Shown here: in pieces, positions 11,800 to 22,443 of the stretch | Layout: each line of letters opens with the position of its first letter | Numbering within the stretch: the stretch's first letter is position 1 | DNA from: Celoporthe dispersa | Lineage: Eukaryota; Ascomycota; Sordariomycetes; Diaporthales; Cryphonectriaceae | NCBI GenBank assembly: GCA_016584495.1 | Contig: WAID01000015.1 | Span: forward strand, 372,001-436,000 | DNA length: 64,000 nucleotides | Direction: 5' to 3' | The notes under the pieces: model-generated | The model's database searches: none | What the model was told of the DNA's origin: nothing | What the model saw: only the letters and a program-made list of their open reading frames with translations | Made by a program: the position numbers and the translations under genes

Positions 11800-12103
11800 G
11801 CGAGATCCGGCCATCTCTTGTTGTCATTGCGCATCGCGGCTTACGATACCCATAGAGGATGGAAGGCAAACAAGGACAGGGCAGGCTAGCACTCGGGGCC
11901 ATACTGGCGAGGCGTATGGAAATCGTATTCATTAGCCTCATGACAAAGGGTTTTTCCCTTTTGCGTAGTACCAACGCCATTATACGCAGCTCCTGGCTTA
12001 TACCAGCCAGTCATTTAGGGTATCTACCGCTCTAGTAAGAATCCAAAACCCTCATTCATCCAGATATTTCGTCAAAGGCCGCGCCCACCAGACGGTGAAG
12101 CCT
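11800..12103. other. Convergent intergenic spacer
   Basis: 304 bases separate the stop codons of the SET gene (plus) and Rtt109 (minus). It should hold both 3' UTRs. Nothing else seen. Confidence 0.5.
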
Positions 12104-14116
12104 TCATGCAGTCTTGGGTTTCTTGCGCACCAGCCCGCTGCCCAAGACGTTCACGGCTGGGGTCGCTTTATCCGAGGCCTCTGTGTTCGTGTCGTCGCCA
12201 GCAGCAGGAATCAGCTCGGGCTCGTCAGGAATGGACTCCTTGCGTTTCTTGCGTGGCACGAGGACATTGAATGCCGAGGTGTCCATGTCTGCAACCGCAC
12301 TGGCTCTCCGAGTAGGCGGAGTAGTAAGGCCCGGTGCGGCGCTGTCCATGCCGTTCTCTGCCTTCTTCCTAGCAGTGAGCAGGGTGACAGCCGTCGGTCT
12401 TGGGGACGACCCCGGAGCGGCGGCGGCGCCAGAATTGATGGCCTCGACCGCGATGCCTGTGTCGTTGGCCCTGGGCTTTCTATGCACAAAACCGGCCACG
12501 TCGTTTGCGGTTCCACCCGGTGTGTTGGCCGCGCGGGGGAGCGGCCGTTGCCCTACAACCTCCAGTGCCCACTTCTGACCGCCACCAACCTCGTTGGTCC
12601 ACCTCTTAGAGCTTCCAACCGCCAGCTCGAGGGTCTCGAAATCCAGCTTCGTGAGCAGGTCGACCGATCGCTTGTAGTCGGCCTCGGCAACAATGCGGGT
12701 GCCTCTCCCCTCTGGCGGCCAGTAGTAGTAAGTCGTCGACACTGGTATGTTCGGGACATAGTTGCGCGCATGCTTCTTGACGCGCGGCAGACGGGACCGG
12801 ATCAGCCCTCTGAGGCTCGTCTTCTTCGTGGTCGTCGCAGACGAGACACCTCTCGATGGGCTCTGCTGGCCCGACTTTGGTGTGGCTTCCATCTTCAGCG
12901 GGCTTGACTTGGGCGTCGTGGCAGCGAGTCCCTCCCGTCTCCTGGGTGGTGTAACCGGCGGCAGCTGCACCGAGCCGTCGAACGAGGTGCTCGGCGTCAG
13001 CAAGGAACCGGCGGCGGAGGCGACCTCGTTCGCCTCGCCCCACCCGCTCGGCTCCAGCACAAGCCAGAGAAACCCGGTCATGTGCCCGCCCGAGCACTCC
13101 TGCCGGAACGCCATCATCTCCCAGAACCGATCCATAGTCGTCACACTCCGCCACAGCCCCTTGCCCTCGTATTGCGCCGACTTGGAGGCCTCGAGGTCCA
13201 GCTCGTCGCAGTATCGCGCCTTGGGATCATCAGGGAACTTGGGGACCAGGCATCTAGGCGGCACCCAGTCGTACTCGCGGGCAAAATGCGATATGCGCTC
13301 CAGAGGATGGGAGAGGGACCAGCTGGAGGCTGCGCTCGGCGTCCGGGGAATGAAGGCACGCGACTCGTAGTGGTCCAGCCCCGGGACGACCAGGTAGGCC
13401 TTCTTCTCCTCCCAGCCTCCCTTTTTACTGCTCGAGGGACGAAAGAGGGCATCCTCATGCGTACCTTGGCCCTCCATCACCGAGTCCAGCACGCGACACC
13501 ACCACCTCACCAGGCCCCGGTCGTCCAGGACGTGCTTCCCCTTGTTATCCACGCTTCCGGGAAACAGGTATTGGTTCTGGGCGCGAGCAAATAGGCTGAC
13601 AATAGTCTGGGCACTGCTGCGGCGGCGCTCCTCGACAAGGTATGATATGAAGGCAGAGCTGACCTCGCGGATCGGAGAGGGCGTGCCCCTGGGCAGGCCG
13701 AGGAGGTGGAGGTAGCCGGTGGAGTCAGCCTTGGAGACGAAGAAGGTGCTGGACCAGGCTGTGGTGAAGATAAAGACCTCGAGGGCAAGGATGAGAACCT
13801 GCCTCGGGCTGCTGTCGCCGGGGGAGCCGGGCGTCAGAGGAGAGGAGGGCAGACTGGAGGGTATGGATCGGTCTCGGGGTTTCGCTGTGGCATCGATGCT
13901 GACGGCCAGGAAGTGGGACTCGCGATACGTGCGATCAGGACGAGCGCCCGGTGGTGCTGAGCAGAGGGCGTCGGTCTTGGTAGGAGGGGTGGAGAGGTGG
14001 TGGACAGTGAACATGTACCCCTTTGGGAGCACACCTGCAAGCTTGTCGAGAAGGGCCATACTGCACTGCTGCTTGGTGTGTGCCGAGCCAGGAAGAGTGC
14101 CGGAGGAAGAAGCCAT
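12104..14116 (-). CDS. RTT109: Histone H3-K56 acetyltransferase Rtt109
   Basis: Fungal-specific p300-like acetyltransferase that acetylates newly made histone H3 (K56 and N-terminal sites) with Vps75/Asf1 during replication. Single exon; the Met at 14116 (MASSSGTLPG) gives 670 residues. An in-frame Met 14 codons further up (14158) is less likely because it sits beside an A-rich tract. Family hallmarks: RAQNQYLFPGSVDNKGKHVL followed by DRGLVRWWCRVLD; AYLVVPGLDHYES; KFPDDPKARYCDEL; and FWEMMAFRQECSGGHMTGFLWL. After a variable Ser/Pro-rich stretch (about 390-450) comes a conserved-looking C-terminal block around YYYWPPEGRGTRIVAEADYK, then a long basic tail with several KKRK/RKK patches, likely nuclear localisation signals. 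It is divergent from mL57. Confidence 0.93.
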   Translation of the reverse strand: MASSSGTLPGSAHTKQQCSMALLDKLAGVLPKGYMFTVHHLSTPPTKTDALCSAPPGARPDRTYRESHFLAVSIDATAKPRDRSIPSSLPSSPLTPGSPGDSSPRQVLILALEVFIFTTAWSSTFFVSKADSTGYLHLLGLPRGTPSPIREVSSAFISYLVEERRRSSAQTIVSLFARAQNQYLFPGSVDNKGKHVLDDRGLVRWWCRVLDSVMEGQGTHEDALFRPSSSKKGGWEEKKAYLVVPGLDHYESRAFIPRTPSAASSWSLSHPLERISHFAREYDWVPPRCLVPKFPDDPKARYCDELDLEASKSAQYEGKGLWRSVTTMDRFWEMMAFRQECSGGHMTGFLWLVLEPSGWGEANEVASAAGSLLTPSTSFDGSVQLPPVTPPRRREGLAATTPKSSPLKMEATPKSGQQSPSRGVSSATTTKKTSLRGLIRSRLPRVKKHARNYVPNIPVSTTYYYWPPEGRGTRIVAEADYKRSVDLLTKLDFETLELAVGSSKRWTNEVGGGQKWALEVVGQRPLPRAANTPGGTANDVAGFVHRKPRANDTGIAVEAINSGAAAAPGSSPRPTAVTLLTARKKAENGMDSAAPGLTTPPTRRASAVADMDTSAFNVLVPRKKRKESIPDEPELIPAAGDDTNTEASDKATPAVNVLGSGLVRKKPKTA

Positions 14117-14742
14117 GACTGATGTCACTGCAAAAGACAAAGAAGAGAGGGGGCCCAAAAAAAAAAAAGAAGGAAGAAAATGAGAGGAATTTGTAATAAG
14201 AAAATTGGGAGACTATGAGGGCATCATGGTGGGTGCAATATGAGCAATGGATGGGAATCCATCAAGAACTGGACTGGTCCTTTTGTTGAGGGGAAATGCA
14301 AGGAGGATTTGATTGACCCTTTGCGACGCGCGTGTAGTGAGACGGCTGGGTTGCAGGCGCGTCACATCGCGACAGGAAGGGTAAGAAAGAGGCCTGCGGG
14401 CTTGCTGTGGACCCTGCTGAGCACCCGGCCTGCAGGGCTGATTGGCCTGTGCTTCAGTGGTTCCAGTGCCCCAGCGCTGCTGCGGTGCCGTGGCTGCTGG
14501 GCGCCCCAGGCGCTGGCTGCTGCACCCAGAGGGAGAACCGACCACCCCTGTCCCGGAGCTAACCAGGGCTGGCGAGGGGACCCACCTGAAAAAAGTTACT
14601 TGTGGCGCATCCCAATGGCCGAGCAGTTTCGTCCCTTGGATGTCACTACCTCTGCTTCCACTTGCTCCTCCTCCTCCCCCCTCCCCCACGTCGACCAGGA
14701 GAGGATGCGCCCGTCTCTCTCCTGCACCAGCCCACAGTCCCC
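14117..14742. promoter_or_regulatory. Shared divergent promoter region, RTT109 / mL57
   Basis: 626 bases lie between the two start codons. It carries A-rich sequence next to RTT109 (14156-14178), a GC-rich CTGCTG/CCAGCGC core at 14440-14530, and a CT-rich stretch next to mL57 (14645-14695). No TATA box is evident, as expected for housekeeping genes. Function is inferred from position. Confidence 0.5.
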
Positions 14743-15780
14743 ATGGCGCTCAACCCCTCGAGATCAGCCTGGTCAACGTCCAGGCACTGCCTCCGGCCCG
14801 TCCGCGTCTCGGCTGTGAACCGGCGGATCGCATGCAGGGCGAGCCACGACCTCGCGCGCGCACCCACGGCCCTACGGGAGCGAGACGATCCCCTCAACGA
14901 GCCGGTATCAGAGGCAGACCTACAGGAGGCGCGGCCGAGATGGTCCTACACACCAGAGAAGCTCAAGGGCCGACACGGCTTCTCCCTGAACCCGATTAAG
15001 GACCCGCGCAGGGCGATATGGCACGTGAACGCCGACCCGGCCAAGCTGGACGACTTCTACGAGCGCTTTCTGGGCAGGAATGGCTCCAGGATGCTGCCGG
15101 AGGAGCTGAGGTGGCTGGCCGTCACACACAAGAGCTTTGACTACGGCCGGAGAGGATTTAACACGAGACTGGCTTTCTTCGGTAAGACCTGCTACCTCTT
15201 GCGAGTGTACACGAGGGCGGGCGTGTTAGGGAACGGGCCATATATGTGTATGTGTATGTGTGTGCTGACTGTGAATCCCCTCTTCTCCGACACAGGTCGA
15301 CAAATACTGGTCGTCGAGGCCATGAATTCCATCATGACCCGGCCGGGGACGGTGGAGAAATACCTGGACGACCCTTGGAGGCGGGACCATTTCGAGTCGC
15401 CTGCCCTGAAGAACGTCGATAAGCTCAGCGTAAATAGGCCGACGGACTTTATGTCTGTGGAGGAACTGGCCAGGGTGGGCCTAAAGACACAGCTGGACCA
15501 GGTCATGCGGTGGAAACCCAGAATTGTTCGTCTATCCCCCTCGTCGCCGCTGGTCCCCCCGGCTGTCTCTTTCGAGGGCTTCTCTGATCACTAACCTGCT
15601 GTGCCTCCTTTTTTTTTTTTTTTATAGCCTGAAAATCTGAAATCGTCTGGTATCGATGTCGTCCTTGCGACAACAGTATTTGCCATTATCGGGGCCGTCT
15701 CTCTGCAGCATGGTGGTGAGGTTGCAAGTAAGATTGCTCGGGAGAAGGTCCTGGGAAGGATGGCACCAAAAACGAGTTGA
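14743..15780 (+). CDS. Mitochondrial ribosomal protein mL57 (RNase III-like)
   Basis: Large-subunit mitoribosomal protein with a degenerate RNase III fold (yeast Mrpl15 family). Exons 14743-15181, 15296-15525 and 15628-15780 give 273 residues with intron phases 1 and 0. An Arg-rich, acidic-poor N-terminus (about 45 residues) is a mitochondrial leader. LPEELRWLAVTHKSFDYGR and FNTRLAFFGRQILVVEA form the RNase III-like core; the catalytic acidic signature of true RNase III is not seen, as expected. The last exon (ENLKSSGIDVVLATTVFAI...QHGG) is the characteristic C-terminal block. Intron 1 (114 nt) is a multiple of three and has no in-frame stop; intron 2 has a weak GTTCGT donor and a long T tract before its acceptor. 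Confidence 0.88.
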
Positions 15781-16093
15781 GAGATGTTATGTACGATAAA
15801 GTACCAATGAGCCCGCCGACTGAGCAGGGCCATGCATGACTGTGGCCCGGAACAAAAGAAGGAGGGAAAGGAAAGGAAAAAAAGAGAAAAAAAAAATACC
15901 AAACCCCCATGCACTACATACATTTGTGGTCTCTCTCGAAGTGCGATACCTGAGTGAATCGAAACATGAAGTGACCATTTTTGCAATGCTATGGAATGTG
16001 CAGCCTGACGCTTTCCTACCCTAGATACCAATGAAACGAATGGAAAAGAAGAAGAAAAAAGAAGAAAAAAAAATTATTGTCCAAATGCACCCA
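15781..16093. other. Convergent intergenic spacer
   Basis: 313 bases between the mL57 and 2EXR stop codons, with A/G-rich tracts (15853-15897 and 16035-16075). Likely two 3' UTRs; no gene seen. Confidence 0.5.
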
Positions 16094-17372
16094 TCACCAT
16101 CCATCCCTAAAGTCCAGATCCATGATCCGAATCTCATTCCTCCCCACCCGCAGGATATTCCCATCGGCATCCCAGAACTGCCTCCCCTTGCTCCCGGACC
16201 AGACCTTGTACGTCAGCCAGGGGCTGCTCCCCGCGCACTGGACCAGCTCGCAGCAGTTCCCCTTGGTCCTGAACGCCTCGAGCTGCTCCCCGCCCAAGGC
16301 GGCCCCCTCTCCCTCCACTCCGCGGGCGGCTTGTGCTCGCCATACATGAACAGCACGAGCTGCTCCAGGTCCCGCAGGATCGTCCGCCCCAGCCCCTTCA
16401 TCATGACCGCGGACCCGCCGTAGCCCCAGCCCCGCACGCTGAGGCCCAGCCGCGCGATCCCCAGCCCGTCCGGGTCCGCCTCCCGGAACGACCGCATGAC
16501 GTGCGACAGGCGCACAAAGTCCGAGTCCTGGCCCAGGAGACACACCGTGTCCTCCTCGGGCGAGACGTACAGCGTCCGCCGCAGGAGCCGCGCCCGGCCG
16601 TCCGCGCTGGGGCCGGTGAAGTTGTACAGGCCCGTGTCGCCGCCGGCGGACCACTCCCCGAAGGGGATCTGGTCCGGCGGCACGGCTTGGGCGGAGGTGA
16701 TGCAGGCCAGGGGGAAGGCGATGCGGAAGTGCTCTAGGGCCACGGCGCGCGCCTCGGCGGAGACGGACAGGGCGGCAGGGTTGGAGCAGCCGGACTGCCA
16801 CTGTTGGGTTGGTGTGGTGGTCAGCAGAGCTCCATACGGGCCAGATGTGTGTGTGTGTATGTGTGTGTGTGAGAGAGAGAGAAAGAGAGAGACATGGGAG
16901 AGCGTTACCTGTGGGCGACGGCCGTCGTCGTAGCTTAGTGAGTAGTTGGGCCGGGTCGGGCGCAGCTCGACAACCCTGGGCAGGAAGGTGAGGTCCCAGA
17001 TCTTGAGCCTCAGCTCGGTGGGTAAGTCTCCGAAAAGGTGGAACTCTGCCAGCGGGGGGTTCGCTGGGGGGCGGCGCCCGGGTCGCCTGGGCCCTCGGCA
17101 GCAGGAGCAGCAGACGTGGTGGGCTCGCCTGCAGCAGCGCTCTCGGTCCTGGGCCCTTCTCCCTGACGGTCTGGCGCCGCGATCTCTTCCAGGGAGGCCA
17201 TGAGGGAGGACAGAGAGGGCAGCTCCTGGGTCGCAGGCGCAGGCGCGCCCTTGGCTGTGGTGGTGGTCTCTGTCTTGTCCTCAGGCCCAGGTCGCCTGGC
17301 CTCTTTTGCTGGCGGCGGCGGCTTGTATTTGAACGAGAGCAGGCGGTAGCCGGCGTTTTCTGGGTCGGCCAT
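16094..17372 (-). CDS. 2EXR-domain protein with two frame breaks
   Basis: Exons 17372-16909 and 16800-16094. Exon 1 starts MADPENAGYRLLSFKYK, continues as a Pro/Ala/Thr-rich disordered region, then enters the 2EXR motif (FHLFGDLPTELRLKIWDL, LPRVVELRPTRPNYSLSYDD). Exon 2 holds the partner segments (SGCSNPAALSVSAEARAVAL, the TLYVSPEEDTVCLL strand, RLGLSVRGWGYGG) and ends RIMDLDFRDGW. The frame breaks twice, between C6 runs (plus-strand G runs 17054-17059 and 17066-17071) and near a G5 run (16303-16307). One missing base at each point restores 390 residues. The first break might instead be a poorly marked intron. Function unknown; 2EXR proteins are a large fungal family. The intron contains (GT)n/(GA)n repeats. 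Confidence 0.78.
16846..16892 (+). repeat. (GT)n(GA)n microsatellite in 2EXR intron
   Basis: Compound dinucleotide repeat filling much of the 108-nt intron 16801-16908. On the coding strand it reads as CT then CA units. Confidence 0.8.
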
Positions 17373-18962
17373 GGCCCCGGGGAGAGGGACGGGGCGCACA
17401 CGACTGGCGATGCGACGAGGGGCCTGGAGGTTGTTCGTTCTTGATGTTATTGTTGTTGTTGTTGTTGTTGTTGTTGCAGTAGTCGTCGTAGTTGTAGTTG
17501 TCAGGACATCGCCTGAGCTGCCTGGGAATAGTGAGCGCTTACTGCCCTGGGGAGGCGACGGCGGACCTATACTGTATATGGAAAGCATGTCAGCAGCAGG
17601 GTTAGGGGCTTGTCAGTGAGGATTTGTGCTGGGAACTGGACATCTTAAGATTGCCTTTAATCTGTTTCTCCCTGTTATTTTTCTTGGAATCCCTCTTACT
17701 CCTTTTTTTTTCTCTGGTTTTCTTTTTGTTCGTTTTCTGCGCCGTATGGACCTGGTTTGTATTCTGGGTCCCAGGTGATAATCGAGAAGGGGACAGCGTC
17801 TCAAACCTTGGAAGTTGGACTGTGGTGCCGGGATGTAATCTTGAAGCCCAGCAGGACGTTCCACGGTTCTAAGCCCCCACCCCGCCCCTCTCTCAAACTG
17901 TAGACAAAATCTTGATGGCAAGAGGTGAATCTTTCCCGGCCTCTCTCTGGCACAAACATATTAGGGGAGAAGAAGAAGAGAAACCTGTTGGAGACCACTT
18001 CTGTTGTTCTAACAACCCGTTGTCAGGACGAGGAGATGTGAAGCCATGAGGCTCAATACGAGGCAGATATATCTATCTATATGCCTACTTTTACTGGCGC
18101 TTGTTTTGTCCCAGCACATATAGTGTGTCATCATGATTCATGTCATACGATACGGACCAAGCCAAGCATCCTGGATATTATCGCGTAACACCCCAGTACA
18201 GAAACCTGAGAGGGGGGGAGAGGAAAGACCTCACCTAGCAGCTACGATCATAAGCTGGATTGACTCATGGGACGGACGACTGGTTCGGCAGCAAGTTAGA
18301 TCCATGAACATTAGCTTGTAAGCAGCCTCGTGTCATCAGCTAGCTCTTATATGGGGATTCCTACCATATAATTAGGACTGGCAAGACAAGAGGCGACCAT
18401 GAAACCCACCTGCCCCAGATCTCGTCCTCCCGTCTGGAAGGGTCCTTCTGCTGTCGAGGAGGCTCAGGGTGGTGTAGGTGAGTAAGTACTCTGCTGCTGT
18501 AGAACTAATGCGTTGTTCAAAGACTCTACTCGAAACCTACCAGGAATCATCTCTTATAATTCGTGTAACACGCTTGTTCGAGTAGCTGGAAGGCTGTAAA
18601 TTACACCGCCCGGTGCAAATGCCAGAGCTGACCGACCTGCTTCCCTTGGAGCCTGAGCAGACTTGGAAGTAAAAAGAAGGACAGACAGGGTGACAATGTT
18701 GAGCACGCCTGCCTATCGTGCTCAAGGGCCGGAATGACGGCACACAGTCCACTCGCTGCCCCAGCCAAAGCAAACCCCGCATCAAACTCAAGACTGCTGA
18801 TACCTAACCTTGCCACCACCACCACCGCCTGATAAAGTCCACCTCCTTGAGCTCCAGAGAAAACACACCTACCTAGAGGAGACCTGAGCAGCAGAAATAG
18901 AGGAGGAATAAGAGGAAAGAAAGAGAAGAAAAAGAAGAAAGAAAAGAAGCAAAAAACAAACC
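17373..18962. other. Intergenic 1.6 kb
   Basis: Upstream of the 2EXR gene there are (TTG/GTT)n repeats at 17449-17478 and GTC/GTA-rich sequence, followed by T-rich sequence. The 18.0-18.9 kb part has no coding signal. A short A/G-rich leader (18895-18960) precedes the hydrolase ATG. Confidence 0.45.
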
Positions 18963-20112
18963 ATGTCTGCTACACCAGGCGATGACGGCTACCTGGCCCA
19001 ACCCCCCGGCCCATGCTGCTGGCTCGGCACAATCCACAAGGGCACACCCCGCGGAAAGATGGAAACTGTCCTCGAGACGCCGACCTACATCGCGACACCC
19101 GCGCCGGAGAAAGCCAACGGCCACGTGGTGCTGTACTTCCCTGACGTCTGGGGCATGTCGAGCAATGCCCAGCTGCTCATGGACGGCTTCGCGGAGGCCG
19201 GGTTCCTGACCCTAGGGATGGACTATTTCAGAGGCGTATGCTACTGCTTATCTTGCCCCCCCCCTCGGCCTGCAGAGAACAGATGCTGACCAGCTCCTGC
19301 AGGACCCCATCTCCAGGTACCGCAGGACCAAGAACGACCCCCTCCCCGAAGGCTTCGACCACGCCGCCTGGCGCTCGAAGCACTTCACCTTCGCCACCGA
19401 GAACGTCCCCAGGTGGGTTGACGCGGTCAAGGCCGGGTACGGCGGCGAGGGCACCAAGTACGCCTGCACCGGCTACTGCTTCGGCGCGCCGTTCGTGTGC
19501 GATGTGCTGGCTGGCGACAGCGTATCGGCGGGGGCTTTTGCGCACCCTACGGCGCTGAAGGAGGAGCACTTTGCCGGGCTGAAGCGTATGCCTCCTCTCT
19601 TCCTTTTCTGACAGACACATGTAATTTTTGCTGATTGTGTTTTTTTTATTTTTATTTAAATTATACAGAGCCGCTTTTATTGTCGTGCGCTGAGAATGAT
19701 CATGCGTTCCCGGCCGAGTCGAGGATAAAGGCGCTGGATATACTCCAGAGGGACAACAAGCGGTATCACATGCAGCTTTTCTATGGTGTTGGCCACGGCT
19801 TTGCTGTCAAGGGCGACCCTGAAGACCCGTACCAGAGTGAGTACCGGTTCATCCACCGCGGTGGCGCTCGAGACCATAAACCACTACATACTTACTGATG
19901 GCGCGGCCATAGGGTGGTGCAAGGAGCAAAGCCTCAGGGCGATGATTGACTGGTTTACTCTCTGGCTGGTGGGATCCCCCTCCTCCTCCTTCTTCCTGAA
20001 GCGCAGGCTGTGGGACGGCCCGGTACCGCCGGACAACTCATCAGGAGTAGGACGAAGGGGACATAGAGAGAAGAGAGGGAGGGGAGAGGGGGGGAGGAGA
20101 AGCAGCAAATAG
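18963..20112 (+). CDS. Dienelactone hydrolase family protein (4 exons)
   Basis: Alpha/beta-hydrolase. Exons 18963-19235, 19303-19585, 19669-19836 and 19913-20112 give 307 residues; introns (67, 83 and 76 nt) are in phases 0, 1 and 1. The dienelactone-hydrolase triad is visible: nucleophile Cys in GYCFGAPF (G-x-C-x-G), Asp in CAENDHAFP, His in GVGHGF. Strand/loop motifs VVLYFPDVWGM and LTLGMDYFRGD are typical of fungal members. The family hydrolyses cyclic or lactone esters in aromatic-compound breakdown, but many fungal copies have unknown substrates. Odd point: after the usual end (WFTLWLVGS) the frame continues for about 45 residues of basic, Arg/Gly-rich tail into A/G-rich sequence. No signal peptide, so probably cytosolic. 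It converges on the binding-protein gene with only 23 bp between stops. Confidence 0.9.
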
Positions 20113-20135
20113 TTAGGCTGTCAATATACCTCTCT

Positions 20136-21335
20136 TCACATTGACTTTGTCGAGAGAAGAAGAAGAAAAAAACAACCAAAAGAATTCCAAAAAAACAAAA
20201 AAAACTTTTCACCCGGCTCACGCTTCCTTGTACCCTCCTCATCTGGTACTGTCCTGCCTCGGTCCTCCTTCATCACCGCTGCCTCGCAACCATCATGCCG
20301 GGCTCCATACCCCTCCCCCTCAAAGAGCACCCCAGCCTTCCGCAGCACCCCGACCGTGCTCTCGACAACCTTGACATCCACCCCCTCCGTGCTCACAGGG
20401 AACCGCACTGTCTTCATCCACTCCCGCGCGTCCTCCTCGGAGTAGTCCAGCTCGGTGCTGATATACCGCACCGCCTCCTCCCTGTTCTCGCTGAAGTGCC
20501 TGATGCCCTGGTCCAGCCTGCCAAACAGGTCGCGCAGCCTCCCGTCCGCCAGACCCTCCGCCCCGCCGCCGGCAGCAGGGACGAGCGCGGTGCTCGCCGC
20601 GATCTTCCAGCTGCTCCAGGGCGTGTAGATCTCGCCCACCCTGCGGATCTCGCCGACGTCGTAGTAGCGCTTGGAGGTGAAGTGCTCCCACATGAAGAAG
20701 TCGGCCTCGCCCGAGTTGACGGCCCGGCGCAGGTTCTCAAAGGTGTTGAGGACGACGGCCTCCGAGTAGGGGCCGGCAGCAGCACCAGCAGCAGCACCAG
20801 CGGGGGATGACGAGGGCGACAGCCAGCCCTGCTGGTCTGCGAGGACGAAGCCCATCACGTAGGAGCCCGAGCCCAGCCTCGAGACGCCGATCTTTCCGCC
20901 CTTTAGGGAGGCGACGTCGGTAATATCAGGCCTCGAGGTGCCTGTGGAGATAGCCCAGCCTGTATACGCGGAAAAGAGGAAGGAGAGAGAAAAAAAGCAG
21001 GGAACCTGGTCAGCCGGGATAATCTCGCCACATGAAGGAGGGGAAGGAGACAGCACGGCTCATCACCTACAGAGCGGTGTCTCGACAAAGGTGCCGACGA
21101 GCCTGTAGCCGCCGTCGCCCTGGACATCCTCCTTGCCCAGGCCGGCGACCCAGCCCTCCGTCAGGCCGATGCCGATGTCGATCTCGCCTGCACGCAGAGA
21201 GGTGATCATGTGACCCGTCCCCGAGGGGAAGGGCACGAGCTCGGCGTCCAGGCCGTAGTGCTTCTTGGCGAGGTGGATGGGGGTTGAGAAGTGTTCTGGC
21301 ACGTAGCCTACCCGCAGCGGTGGAGGTGGTGCCAT
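20136..21335 (-). CDS. Ca3427-like periplasmic-binding-fold (PBP2) protein
   Basis: Exons 21335-21071 and 20959-20136 give 362 residues; the phase-1 join reads VETPLCWAISTGTSRPD. The N-terminus starts directly with the first beta strand (LRVGYVPEHFSTPIHLAKKHYG), then PSGTGHMITSLRAGEIDIGIGLTEGW, LKGGKIGVSRLGSGSYVMGF, and the hinge region FENLRRAVNSGEADFFMWEHFTS. This is the type-2 substrate-binding fold related to NMT1/THI5-like and nitrate/bicarbonate-binding proteins; Candida Ca3427 is the named relative. There is no signal peptide or membrane segment, so it is a cytosolic binding-fold protein. A Gly/Ala/Ser-rich insert (about 133-152) and a basic tail ending in hydrophobic residues look lineage-specific. 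Ligand unknown. Confidence 0.85.
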
Positions 21336-22443
21336 TGTGTGGTGGGTTTTCTTCTTCACGCAGGTAACAGGTAGGTGAGGAGAACGAAGATATGCGACTA
21401 CGCGGAGAGGGGGGAGGAGGGGGAGAAATAGTGGTCTATACAAGTACTGTACGACACAGATGCTTGCTTGTGACAAGTTACAACAAGATTCTCCGTGCTC
21501 GGAGGGAGATTTGGGTGTAATTATGAGACGAGGTTTAAGATTTATGTTAGCTAATTCTTTTTGTTTTTGGGAGAGTTGTCTCGCTTCTGCTGACACACAC
21601 ACAACGCACGCTTAGGATCCGATCCATCCATGCCCGTCTCGAAACAAAGAAACGAGAGGGGAAAGTAAAAAAAAAGAAACAAAAAAAAAGTTACTTTTTA
21701 ATACCCTTCTGAGAAAACAACCCCCTGTAACGTACCACTAGGGGCACCTATGACGTGGGAGATTTGTAGGGGCACTTCCACTATTAGCCGACGGGAACAG
21801 CGGCCAGCCGTGCCAGCTTCCACCCTGAACAGCGCCTGAGCAGGATAACCTGATCACTGCACCACCTGCACGCCTGTAGGCACCAGACAGCCATCCATCT
21901 ATCCACCAAGTCTTTTCGCATTACGCTGGTGCATTGCCTTCTGGGTGTGCCATCTGGTCTTGCGTCTCGACAGAAGCCTCGAGACACCTTGGATCACTAA
22001 TCATGGCAGCATTCACAAGGACGAGCTCCGCCGACGCATGTCCTGTCTTGTATGTCACGTACTCCGCGCGCTCAGACTTCTGGATGTGGGAGGCAGCAGA
22101 GGTTCATATTATACACGGGCGTGCTTCAATGCCATCTCAACTGCCACAGGTTTGTCCTTCGGTGTTCATGAATATTTATTTGTTAGGAGTTCCATACTGC
22201 GGCTAGGTACATACGGCGCTCTACAGGAGACTATAGCGCACCGATGTTCGTGCCGGTTTCTCAACATTTAATATATGGGACTCTTGACGTGGCCTGCCTT
22301 TATAAATTCTTTCCCTGCCCGGGCCCCCCCTCTTGTGTAGATCTACTCTGTACTTTGATGCGCACCCCTTCTCCGCCCTCTGTTTTTTTTCTTCTTTCTT
22401 CTCTTGTGGTTTTATTTTCTTTCCCAGATCACATCTAGCAGCC
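21336..22443. promoter_or_regulatory. Divergent intergenic region, PBP2-like / DUF1989
   Basis: 1.1 kb between divergent start codons. It has A-rich tracts at 21668-21695 and a T/C-rich leader right before the DUF1989 ATG (22380-22425). No further gene is evident. A plus-strand TATA box is listed separately. Confidence 0.45.
22300..22307 (+). promoter_or_regulatory. TATA box of DUF1989 gene
   Basis: TTATAAAT about 140 nt upstream of the ATG at 22444, followed by a pyrimidine-rich leader. A canonical TATA box suggests regulated rather than housekeeping expression (inference). Confidence 0.5.

Noticed and set aside
10597..11814. 405-codon minus-strand frame opposite the SET gene
   Set aside because: Antisense shadow caused by high GC; Gly/Pro/Ala-rich without domains.
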